DNA from: Ilumatobacteraceae bacterium
GTDB lineage: Bacteria > Actinomycetota > Acidimicrobiia > Acidimicrobiales > Ilumatobacteraceae
Assembly (NCBI GenBank): GCA_025463305.1
Contig: JAOBWK010000061.1
Location: forward strand, 43,994-107,993
DNA length: 64,000 bases
Direction: 5' to 3'
Under the pieces are notes generated by a model. It made no database searches and was not told the origin of the DNA. It was given only the letters and a program-made list of their open reading frames with translations. This document shows positions 52,888 to 60,782 of this stretch, piece after piece. Made by a program: the position numbers and the translations under genes. Every line of letters begins with the position of its first letter. Position 1 is the first letter of the stretch.

Positions 52888-53445
52888 TCAGACCGAGACG
52901 GCCACCGGGTTCGGGATCGGTTCGTGCACGGTGAGCGCAGGCGGTGTCATCTCCAGCGCCGGTGTCGGATCGTGCAGCAGTCCCTCGGCAGAGGCGAGCT
53001 CGTCGGCGCTGAACGGTCGGGTCGTGTGGCAGAACTCCACGGTGTTGCCACTGGGATCGCGGATGTAGATGCTCGTGCAGAAGTCGTGATCGAGCTCGAG
53101 GACGTGGTGCCCGTGCGAGCGCCAACGATCGCGGTGGCGGTGGAGATCGGCCTCGGTCGGCGCGTCGAACGCGATGTGGTTGACCCACGCAGGGAGCCCG
53201 CCCGGCGTGTTGAGATCGACCGGGAAGTCGTTGCCGATCTGCGTGTCGTGGATCTCCCAGAACGCGATCATCCCGCTGTCGGTGCTGTCGCCCGTGGCGT
53301 AGAAGAAGTGCTTGCTCCAGCCGCCGTGGTCGCCAGGCGTCGGCGCGGCGACGACCTTCACCAACGTGAAGCCCATCACCTCGGTGTAGAACGCGTGCGT
53401 GGCCACGGTGTCGTGAGTGGCCAGGGCCACGTGGTGGAATCCCAT
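52888..53445 (-). CDS. VOC family dioxygenase-like protein
   Basis: 185 residues starting MGFHHVALATHDTVATHAFY; later WVNHIAFDAPTEADLHRHRD and SIYIRDPSGNTVEFCHTTRP. His in FHHVALATHD, His in NHIAFD and Glu in NTVEFC fit the VOC metal site of extradiol dioxygenases and related enzymes. An ATG 14 codons upstream is less likely. The substrate is unknown. Confidence 0.82.
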   Translation of the reverse strand: MGFHHVALATHDTVATHAFYTEVMGFTLVKVVAAPTPGDHGGWSKHFFYATGDSTDSGMIAFWEIHDTQIGNDFPVDLNTPGGLPAWVNHIAFDAPTEADLHRHRDRWRSHGHHVLELDHDFCTSIYIRDPSGNTVEFCHTTRPFSADELASAEGLLHDPTPALEMTPPALTVHEPIPNPVAVSV

Positions 53446-53552
53446 CGGCAAAGTGTTGCACGCATCCGAGTCCGGCTCGCACCACACGGCGCGTCGCCCA
53501 CAGCGCCCATTGCCGCATGCAAAACAGCATCCGTTCCAGGCATGATGCGTTC

Positions 53553-53786
53553 ATGAACTCCGCCGTGTTCGCCGACAGCCTGCTGGGTGACGACCTCATC
53601 GTGTGGCTCGTGCTGGCCATGGGTGGCGCGCTGCTGCTGGGCAACATCCTCGCCCTGGTCAAGCCGCCGCCGGTGGCCAAGGAGGGCGAGCTCGCCACAG
53701 CGCCCCGGGGCCGCAGCGCGTTCATGGCGCTCATCGGTCTCGTCGCCGCCGTGTGGGCCCTCGCCTCCATCATCACCGCCAAGTAG
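53553..53786 (+). CDS. Small membrane protein with two TM helices
   Basis: 77 residues: MNSAVFADSLLGDD, TM helix LIVWLVLAMGGALLLGNILA, a short hydrophilic loop, and a second helix FMALIGLVAAVWALASIITA. Tail-to-tail with the HNH nuclease gene. No family recognised. Confidence 0.6.
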   Translation: MNSAVFADSLLGDDLIVWLVLAMGGALLLGNILALVKPPPVAKEGELATAPRGRSAFMALIGLVAAVWALASIITAK

Positions 53787-53799
53787 CGCGTTCGCACCG

Positions 53800-55161
53800 T
53801 CAGGCCGCTCGCCTTCGTGATGGCGGACCCGTGGTGCGAACGACGCCGTCGGGATACGTGACCGTCAATGATCGGTCCGGGTGCAGCTCGATCTGCCAGC
53901 CACCCTCGTGCACGGCATGGTGATGTCGCGAGCAGAGCGGGACAAGGTTGGCGAGATCTGTCGGGCCGAAGTGCTTGTCCCACCAACGGATGTGATGCGG
54001 TTGGCAATGCCGCGACCACACCCGGCAGCCGGGAATGGCGCACGTCGAGTACATCGCCCGCAGCGCTCGGCGCTGGGCGCGGTTGGCGAGGCGGACGCGC
54101 CGGCCCTCGTCGAGCACGACGCCGTCGGAGTTCAGCACCATCGGGATGATGCCCGCGGTGCACGCCCACCGTCGATACGACTCGACCGGGAGTTCGACGC
54201 CGAAACCGTTGTCGATGCATGACCGGGCGTGCTCGCCGTGCAGCAGCGTCTCGAGGTCGATCACCACGATCACGTCGACCCGGTCGCCGACCGACACGAT
54301 GTCGCCCGTCCACGCCTCCGCGCCGGTGCCACCGTCGCCGTCGGAACTGGGACCGTCCGAAGCCGAAGCCGAAGCCGAAGCCGAGCCCGAACCAGCCGTC
54401 GGCCGAGCACCGCGACCAACCGCGCCGTCCACCAATCCGACCAGCGCGAGTGCGCGCAGGTGGTCCTGCCGGCCCTCACCCGTCGGGCACGAGTCCGGCA
54501 CGCCACCATGGAACATGGCCTCGACCGTGGACTCGAGTGTGCCGATGAGCCGGATCCCGGTCTCGGGATCGAACTCGCCGCGAATGATCACCATGCCGGT
54601 GTCCTCGTCGGTCCAGTGCCGCAGACGATTGGCGCGCTGCTGCGCAGCCAACCGAGCGGCGCCCTCGCGCGGATCTCGCCGCGCGATCTCGCGCTTCAGC
54701 CGCTTCTCGAACTGCTCAGGCGTGGACCCGGCGGCCATGGCCGCCAGCCGAGCCCCATCGGCAGCGAGCGCCGACCGATCCGCAGCCGACAGCCGCTTCA
54801 ACACACGGGTCACGGCATCCACGTGATCGAGCGACACCTCGCCCGCACCGAGCGCAGCCTCCAGCTCCGGCACTTCGCCCAGCGTCTTGGCCCGCTTGGT
54901 GGCGCGGTCGCCGGTGCCACGGCTGGAACGGGCCGCTGCAGCGACATCGGCCTCGGGGAACATCGACGCCTCCGACTCGGCCAGCGTCGCCAACCATCGG
55001 GTCAGCCGCGCCCCCACCACGTCGGCGATGCCGTGGACCCTGGCCACCACCCGCAGCCCGGCCTGCACGGCCGAGCGATCCAACGTGGACTCGTCGACCG
55101 TCGCCAGCAACGAGAGCGCGGCGAGCACCTCGTCCACTTCGCAACCCGTCGCCGTAGCCAT
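53800..55161 (-). CDS. DUF222/HNH endonuclease domain protein (13E12-like)
   Basis: 453 residues. The N-terminal DUF222 region (SAVQAGLRVVARVHGIADVV, AKTLGEVPELEAALGAGEV, ARLAAQQRANRLRHWTDEDT) is followed by a low-complexity Gly/Ser/Ala linker and a C-terminal HNH motif: CAIPGCRVWSRHCQPHHIRW then LVPLCSRHHHAVHEGGW. This family is common and multicopy in actinobacteria, sometimes on mobile elements, with unclear function. Confidence 0.88.
   Translation of the reverse strand: MATATGCEVDEVLAALSLLATVDESTLDRSAVQAGLRVVARVHGIADVVGARLTRWLATLAESEASMFPEADVAAAARSSRGTGDRATKRAKTLGEVPELEAALGAGEVSLDHVDAVTRVLKRLSAADRSALAADGARLAAMAAGSTPEQFEKRLKREIARRDPREGAARLAAQQRANRLRHWTDEDTGMVIIRGEFDPETGIRLIGTLESTVEAMFHGGVPDSCPTGEGRQDHLRALALVGLVDGAVGRGARPTAGSGSASASASASDGPSSDGDGGTGAEAWTGDIVSVGDRVDVIVVIDLETLLHGEHARSCIDNGFGVELPVESYRRWACTAGIIPMVLNSDGVVLDEGRRVRLANRAQRRALRAMYSTCAIPGCRVWSRHCQPHHIRWWDKHFGPTDLANLVPLCSRHHHAVHEGGWQIELHPDRSLTVTYPDGVVRTTGPPSRRRAA
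54357..54392 (-). repeat. 6-bp tandem repeat inside the HNH gene
   Basis: Four perfect CCGAAG units followed by two degenerate ones (CCGAGC, CCGAAC). They encode the Ser/Ala linker between DUF222 and HNH domains. Copy changes would be frame-neutral. Confidence 0.7.
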
Positions 55162-55239
55162 GCGAGCAGCGTCGCAGAGGGGTGTGGCAGAGAAGGACGA
55201 AATCAGGTTCCTGTGAAGGAAAAACGGACAAACCCCAGT

Positions 55240-56184
55240 TCAGGGGCTCGGCAGCATCACCTCGATCGCCGGCAGGATCCGTGCCGCCATGTACGCGTGG
55301 CCAGCATCCGTGGGGGTGATCCCGTCGGAACCGATCAGCGTGGCGTCGCCGACGAACCAACGATCGGCGATCGGGTCGACGAACGGCGTGTCGACGAAAC
55401 CGGCGTCGGCCTTCAGCGCCAGCTCGATCCCGGAGATGTACGACGGCACGTTCTGGTCCACCCAGGGCGGGGCGATCAGCAGCACCCTCGCCTTCGGTGC
55501 GGTCTCGTGCACACGCACGATCAGCGCGGCCGCCGCCGTGCCGACCTGGCCGCTGGTGATCAGTCCGTCGTCGTAGCGGCTGCCGAACACCACCACCACC
55601 GTCGTCGCCGGCGTGACGATCCGGTTGACGGCGTCGAAGTAGGTCGAGCCGTTGTCGCCCGTGCGCACGTAGCCCGAGCCGGGCACGGCGTCGACGTCGA
55701 GCTTCACGTCGTAGCCGGCCTTGACCAGCGCGGCGTCGACGATGGCCGTCCAGTTGTGCGTGCCCTGCCCACCGAGCGGTGACGGTGCGGTGTACGTGTC
55801 GCCGATGATCGCGATCTGCACGGGGTTGGTGACGCCCGACGACGTGGTGGAACCTGCACCCGACACGGACGTCGTGGGCACCGGCGGGGGAGCATCGGAC
55901 GCCACGAGCGCGGTCGTCGATGACGAGGACCCAGAGGTCGAGGGAGTGGACGTCGACGTCGACGCCGGCAGCGACGGCGGGTCCGACGCGACGAGCGCCG
56001 TGGTGGAAGGGGCTGAAGACGTGACGGCCGAGGAGGACGAAGCGGCCAACGAGGCAACGGTCTCGGACGACGACCCGAGCTGTGGCGTCGTCACCGACGT
56101 CGTCTTGCCGAACAGTGCGTAGATCAGGCCGACCGTCACGATGCACGCGAAGACCATCGGGAAGGCCTTGCGGAGCTTGCGCAC
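55240..56184 (-). CDS. Secreted/anchored SGNH hydrolase-like protein
   Basis: About 314 residues: a short cytoplasmic start (VRKLRKAFP), one TM/signal-anchor helix (MVFACIVTVGLIYALF), a Ser/Thr-rich stalk of about 90 residues, and a C-terminal SGNH-like domain. Block I reads IAIIGDTYTAP, with Thr where the nucleophile Ser of GDS is expected; the C-terminal Asp-His is ITPTDAGHAYMA. Start at GTG preferred; an ATG at 56226 would add 14 residues. Enzyme activity is uncertain. Confidence 0.72.
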   Translation of the reverse strand: MRKLRKAFPMVFACIVTVGLIYALFGKTTSVTTPQLGSSSETVASLAASSSSAVTSSAPSTTALVASDPPSLPASTSTSTPSTSGSSSSTTALVASDAPPPVPTTSVSGAGSTTSSGVTNPVQIAIIGDTYTAPSPLGGQGTHNWTAIVDAALVKAGYDVKLDVDAVPGSGYVRTGDNGSTYFDAVNRIVTPATTVVVVFGSRYDDGLITSGQVGTAAAALIVRVHETAPKARVLLIAPPWVDQNVPSYISGIELALKADAGFVDTPFVDPIADRWFVGDATLIGSDGITPTDAGHAYMAARILPAIEVMLPSP

Positions 56185-56253
56185 CGGACGATTCTTGCAG
56201 GCTGCCAGCAATCGTGACGGGCACACTCGCCAGGTTCTGTAGCGTCAGCGACC

Positions 56254-56721
56254 ATGCGACGCGTTCCGTTGATGATGGTCACGTGTGCGTCGTTGGTGTT
56301 CGCGGGCTGCTCGTCCAGCTCGAAGTCGGCAGCGCCCACCACGGAGCTGCCCCCGCTGACCTACGTCACCGTCGTCACCACACCGCCCACCACGGTGCCG
56401 CCGACCACCACCATCGACCCGGTCGCGCTCGAGCTGGCCAAGTGCGAGGCGTACATCCCCGCCGGTGCGTTCACGGGCAACAAGGACGCGCTCGACATCT
56501 GGAACTTCATCGGCCAGGACGCCACCAAGCTCGCCGCTGCGTGCCAGCAGGCCTACCAGGACAACCCCACGCTGGTCGCCGGGTTCGCTCAGGCCCTCGA
56601 CGCGACCGGCATCACGGTCGCTCCGCCGACGACACCGTCCACGACCGCTGCGACAGGCGTGACCGGAACGGCGACCACGATCAGCCCGGTCGTCACGAGC
56701 ACCACCACCGACGGCCCCTGA
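56254..56721 (+). CDS. Lipoprotein of unknown function
   Basis: 155 residues with a lipoprotein signal peptide (MRRVPLMMVTCASLVFAGCS, Cys in the lipobox VFAGC), a Thr/Pro-rich stretch, and a middle domain (LAKCEAYIPAGAFTGNK, LAAACQQAYQDNPTLVAGFA) before a Thr-rich tail. No family recognised. Divergent from the SGNH gene. Confidence 0.75.
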   Translation: MRRVPLMMVTCASLVFAGCSSSSKSAAPTTELPPLTYVTVVTTPPTTVPPTTTIDPVALELAKCEAYIPAGAFTGNKDALDIWNFIGQDATKLAAACQQAYQDNPTLVAGFAQALDATGITVAPPTTPSTTAATGVTGTATTISPVVTSTTTDGP

Positions 56722-56774
56722 GCCGCCGCAAGCAGCCGGCGCAAGCCCGCGCCGCCGACCGATAGCGTCGCGCG

Positions 56775-57356
56775 GTGCCTCCGATCCCGCTGCGCTTCCT
56801 CCAGTCGGCCCCGCGCGCCGCCGATCTGCCGGAGTCGGATCGCGAGGTCGCGGTCGTCGGCCGCTCCAACGTCGGCAAGTCGTCGCTCATCAACGCGTTC
56901 GCCAACCGCAACAACATCGCCCGCGTCAGCAAGACGCCCGGACGCACCCAGCTGATCAACATCTTCGAGGTCTCGCCCGGCGTCACCGTGGTGGACCTCC
57001 CCGGCTACGGCTACGCCAAGGTGCCGAGCCGGATCAAGCAGGACTGGGGCCCGATGATCGAGGGCTACCTGCTCGAGCGCGATGCGCTGCAGATGGTGAT
57101 GGTGCTCGTCGACGGCGAGATCGGCCCGACCAAGCTCGATCAGTCGATGCTCGAGTGGCTGCGCGACAACGAGATCCCCCACCAGGTGATCGCGACCAAG
57201 AGCGACAAGGTGAAGTCGAACGCCAAGCCGAAGCGCAAGAAGGAGCTCGCCGCGGGCTGCATGCTCGACCCCGGCGACATCGTGTGGGTCAGCGCGTCGA
57301 AGAACATCAACATCGACAAGCTCCAGGACTTGATCCGCTCCTGGCTCTCGCCCTAG
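56775..57356 (+). CDS. engB: Ribosome biogenesis GTPase EngB/YsxC
   Basis: 193-residue GTPase in 50S assembly. G1 GRSNVGKSS, G2 TPGRTQ, G3 DLPGYG, G4 TKSDK and G5 VSASKN are all present. GTG start (VPPIPLRFLQ). Essential in most bacteria. A family switch region (YAKVPSRIKQDWGPMIEGYL) is also clear. Confidence 0.95.
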   Translation: MPPIPLRFLQSAPRAADLPESDREVAVVGRSNVGKSSLINAFANRNNIARVSKTPGRTQLINIFEVSPGVTVVDLPGYGYAKVPSRIKQDWGPMIEGYLLERDALQMVMVLVDGEIGPTKLDQSMLEWLRDNEIPHQVIATKSDKVKSNAKPKRKKELAAGCMLDPGDIVWVSASKNINIDKLQDLIRSWLSP

Positions 57357-57398
57357 TCGAGCGGGTTCGACTCGACCCTGTCCGGGTACGGCCGAACT

Positions 57399-58148
57399 GT
57401 GGCCCAGCCCGAGCAGTCCCGATCGAGTGTCGTGAACCGTTGCGGTGTGATCGCCGCCCTGCTGATCGCCGGTCTCGCCGGCTGCTCGAGCTCGACGACG
57501 CCGCCGGCGGCCGCAGCGGTGGTCCTCGTCGGTGACTCGCTGGGCGTGCAGCTCGCCCAGTACCTGCAGCCGCTCATCGGTCAGCGCGCGTTCGTGCCGG
57601 AGGTGTTCGGCGGCAGTGCCCCGTGCGACTGGTTGAACAAGGACCTTCAGATCCCGCCGTCCGCCGTCGTGGTGCTGACGTTCGACGGCAACTCGTCGTC
57701 GCCGTGCATGGGCGATGGCGGCAACGGACACCTCGCCGGTCAGGCCATCGTCGACAAGTACCGCACCGACGTCTTGACGCTGATCAGTGAGGCACGCACC
57801 GCGGGTGCGGTCGTCCTGCTCGTCGGCCAGCCGGTGCACGCCCCGACGGTGCCCGGCAACGACGTGGTCGCCGGGCTGAACACGATGTACCAGTCGCTCG
57901 TCCACGCGCCGGACGTCCGGTTCGTCGATGCCGGCTCATCCGTCGAGAACGCCGACGGCTCGTTCGCCCAGTCCCTCCCGTGCCTGCCGGGTGAGGCGCA
58001 GTGCGACCCGTCCGGGTTCAACGTGGTGCGCAACGACGACGGTCTGCACTTTTGCCCCGGCTCGCCACCGCCCGGTCCGTGCGCGGTCTACGCATCCGGC
58101 GCATGGCGCTTCGCGAACGCGATCGCAGCCGCCATCGACGCGAAGTGA
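57399..58148 (+). CDS. SGNH/GDSL-like lipoprotein hydrolase
   Basis: About 249 residues. Lipoprotein signal (VNRCGVIAALLIAGLAGCS, lipobox IAGLAGC). The hydrolase motifs are VVLVGDSLGVQ (block I with Ser) and the catalytic DGLHF near the C-terminus. Candidate for an envelope ester or acetyl hydrolase. GTG start; a GTG at codon 12 is an alternative. Confidence 0.8.
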   Translation: MAQPEQSRSSVVNRCGVIAALLIAGLAGCSSSTTPPAAAAVVLVGDSLGVQLAQYLQPLIGQRAFVPEVFGGSAPCDWLNKDLQIPPSAVVVLTFDGNSSSPCMGDGGNGHLAGQAIVDKYRTDVLTLISEARTAGAVVLLVGQPVHAPTVPGNDVVAGLNTMYQSLVHAPDVRFVDAGSSVENADGSFAQSLPCLPGEAQCDPSGFNVVRNDDGLHFCPGSPPPGPCAVYASGAWRFANAIAAAIDAK

Positions 58149-58165
58149 CCGGGCCAGAACGCCGG

Positions 58166-60697
58166 CTACTGAGCGCCGATCCAGCCGTTGACGTCGACGA
58201 GGATGTAGGACGGTGTGTTCGAGAAGATGCACACTTCGCCGGCAGCCGAGACTGGGACGACGACGGCGTTGGGCACGGTCTGGCCGGCGACGAAGTTGAC
58301 GTTCGAGGCGAGTGGTCGGTCGCCGCACGGGAAAACCGTCACGTACCCGGCTGCATCAGGATCAACCACGGTCACGTTCAACGCGACTGCGCTCACGCCC
58401 GTCGCTGGCACACCCCCAGCCCCAGCGATCGTGAACTTCAGCACGGTGCTCGGGCCGTACTTCTGCTTGGCCACCGTCACAGCACCCTGCGCCTCGGTCG
58501 GACGTGTATCGACGATCCGTGCGGGCGTCAGCGCGTTGAAGCTCGAGCCGACAGCGAACCAGCCGTTCACGTCGGCGATGAGGTGCGTGTTGACGCTCGA
58601 GAACAGGCAGACTTCCCCATTCGCTGACACCGGCGCGATGACCGCGTTCGGCACGGTCTGGCCAGCGACGAAGTTGAGGTTCGACGCGTTCGGCCGGGTC
58701 CCGCATGGGTAGACGGTGACGAAGCCGCTCCCGTCCGGTCCGACAGCGGTGACGTTCAGCGAGACCGCACCGACGTTGGTGGCGGGCACCCCGCCGATGC
58801 CGGCCACCTTCACCCTCAGTTCCGCGGCGCCGCCGTACGGGTGTTGCTCGACGGTGACGGCTCCCTGAGGCGAATCGGGACGAGTGTCGAAGACTCGCAG
58901 CGGCGGAACAGCCGTGAAGCCGAGTCCCGAACGGAACCATCCATTGACATCGGCCAAGACGTGCGTCGCGACGTTCGACGCGAAGCACACCTCGCCGTTC
59001 GCCGAGAGCGGCGCCACGACTGCGTTGGCAACCGTCTGCCCGGCTGTGAAGTTCAGGTTCGATGCGGTCGGGGGAGTTCCGCACGGGTACACGGTCAGGT
59101 AGCCAGCCCCATCGGGATCGACGACCGTCACGTTCAAGGAGACCGCGCCCGCACCGTTCGCCGGTATGCCGAGACTGCCGGCGACCTTCACGGTCAGCGT
59201 GTTGGTCCCACCGATCTTCGTCTTCGCGACGACCACCGCGCCGTTGGCTTCGGTCGGGCGAGTGTCGAAGAGCCGCGTCGGCGTCAGGCCCGTGTACTCG
59301 CTGACTGCGTTCAGGTTGCCCAAGGGATTGCGAGCGGCGACAGCCTGCTCGTTGCCGCCCGCGACCTCAGCGTGCGTCGCGCTCCGCTCGATCGGACCCG
59401 CGTAGACCACTCCGTTCGTTGTCGACCCCACAACGACGGCGTTTCCAGCACCGTCCGCGTCCATCGCGTACACAGTGGACGCGGTGGACAGCTCGCGCGA
59501 TGCCGTCAACGAATATCCACCGCCGAGCGCACCGCTCATCGAGTAGGAGAGCAGCACCGATGACACCTTGCCGATGGCCGGCGGTGCTGCGGGGGTTCGG
59601 CACAGTGCCGTGACCACCAGTCGAGTCCCGTTCAGCAGAACCGTTCGCTTGGTGATGCCGCTCGTTGCATTCAGTGCGATGTTGGGGTCGACCTTCGTCT
59701 CCGACGCGAAGTCCAACCCGCCGCAGTTCACCACGCCATCCGAGACCGGGACATTCTCGCTCGGCAGCGTGCTCGAGACATCGCCCAGGAGGTGTCCATC
59801 AGCGGTCGAGAAGCTGACCACTTTGCTCGTCACAGCGTTGCCGGCCACGTTGACCGCAACCCAGATGAAGGAATCTGATGTAGCCAGGATCGGTGCGCCC
59901 GTGCTGGCGGGCGTCAATCCGAAGTGCTGGATCGAAGCGATCTTCGTGCCTGTCGGGCTGACATGTACCAATGACAGCGAGTCCTGTTGGGTGACCAGGA
60001 CGCGGCTCTTTCGCGCGACGACCCAGAACGTGCCATCGCTCACCGAGACGATCGATGGCTGCGACGACGTGCAGAAGGCGCACTGGGTCGGATCATCCGC
60101 GAGTCCAGCGAGATTCAATTGCCACTGCATGGTCAGATCGGGGCGCAAGCGCTCTACTTCGAGACCGTTGGGTCCGATGCCCACCGCCACCGTTCCGCCG
60201 TCCGCTGCCGGGGCGACGGCCGGGACCAGGCCGCCGGTGTTCGGGTTGAACACGAATCCACCGATGTGGTCATTGGAAGCGGTCAACACCCCCGCAGCGG
60301 TGTACGAGAACCACGTCGAATCGGCAATGACGGTCGGGGCTCCGAGACCGTCGACGATCAGCAGCGGTGCGGCGGGCAATGCCTGGGTTGCCAGCGCCGG
60401 CGTGGCCAGTTCCTGTGTCCACGCCACCGTTCCATCGGTGTTGATGTGCTGGAAGAAGTAGCGGTACGCGTTCGGTGAGCTCAGCCCGTTGAACGTCCCG
60501 CTGTAGAAGCCCGCCATGTAGGTGCTGCCGTCCGGGGCCAGCTTGACGGCCTGGTAGCGCGAGTAGTTCGCCGGACCGGGATCGCCGTACACGTAGTCCC
60601 AGCCGTCGGCTCGAACTGGCGCAGCAGCTGCGAGCAGTCCGATCACGCAGCTCAACGCCACCCACCGCACCAACGCCCGTCCGATGCGTGAATTCAT
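58166..60697 (-). CDS. Large secreted protein with three copies of a 120-residue VNGW-type repeat
   Basis: 843 residues with a signal peptide (LVRWVALSCVIGLLAAAAPV followed by RADG). The N-terminal 480 residues look beta-rich, like a seven-bladed or WD-like fold, without a recognised family. The last 370 residues are three tandem repeats, each running from a (L/V/I)FDTRP-like motif through SLNVT(V/A)VDPD and (V/L)TVYPCG to (I/L)(V/A)DVNGW. The same repeat is in the neighbouring gene. ATG start (MNSRIGRALV). Surface role inferred. Confidence 0.7.
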   Translation of the reverse strand: MNSRIGRALVRWVALSCVIGLLAAAAPVRADGWDYVYGDPGPANYSRYQAVKLAPDGSTYMAGFYSGTFNGLSSPNAYRYFFQHINTDGTVAWTQELATPALATQALPAAPLLIVDGLGAPTVIADSTWFSYTAAGVLTASNDHIGGFVFNPNTGGLVPAVAPAADGGTVAVGIGPNGLEVERLRPDLTMQWQLNLAGLADDPTQCAFCTSSQPSIVSVSDGTFWVVARKSRVLVTQQDSLSLVHVSPTGTKIASIQHFGLTPASTGAPILATSDSFIWVAVNVAGNAVTSKVVSFSTADGHLLGDVSSTLPSENVPVSDGVVNCGGLDFASETKVDPNIALNATSGITKRTVLLNGTRLVVTALCRTPAAPPAIGKVSSVLLSYSMSGALGGGYSLTASRELSTASTVYAMDADGAGNAVVVGSTTNGVVYAGPIERSATHAEVAGGNEQAVAARNPLGNLNAVSEYTGLTPTRLFDTRPTEANGAVVVAKTKIGGTNTLTVKVAGSLGIPANGAGAVSLNVTVVDPDGAGYLTVYPCGTPPTASNLNFTAGQTVANAVVAPLSANGEVCFASNVATHVLADVNGWFRSGLGFTAVPPLRVFDTRPDSPQGAVTVEQHPYGGAAELRVKVAGIGGVPATNVGAVSLNVTAVGPDGSGFVTVYPCGTRPNASNLNFVAGQTVPNAVIAPVSANGEVCLFSSVNTHLIADVNGWFAVGSSFNALTPARIVDTRPTEAQGAVTVAKQKYGPSTVLKFTIAGAGGVPATGVSAVALNVTVVDPDAAGYVTVFPCGDRPLASNVNFVAGQTVPNAVVVPVSAAGEVCIFSNTPSYILVDVNGWIGAQ

Positions 60698-60782
60698 CTG
60701 CCGTCCGATCTCCTCACAGTCCCCGTGACGAGGCGTCACCGTAGCTGCTTCTTGGATACCGAAGTCTCGAAACAGCACGACC

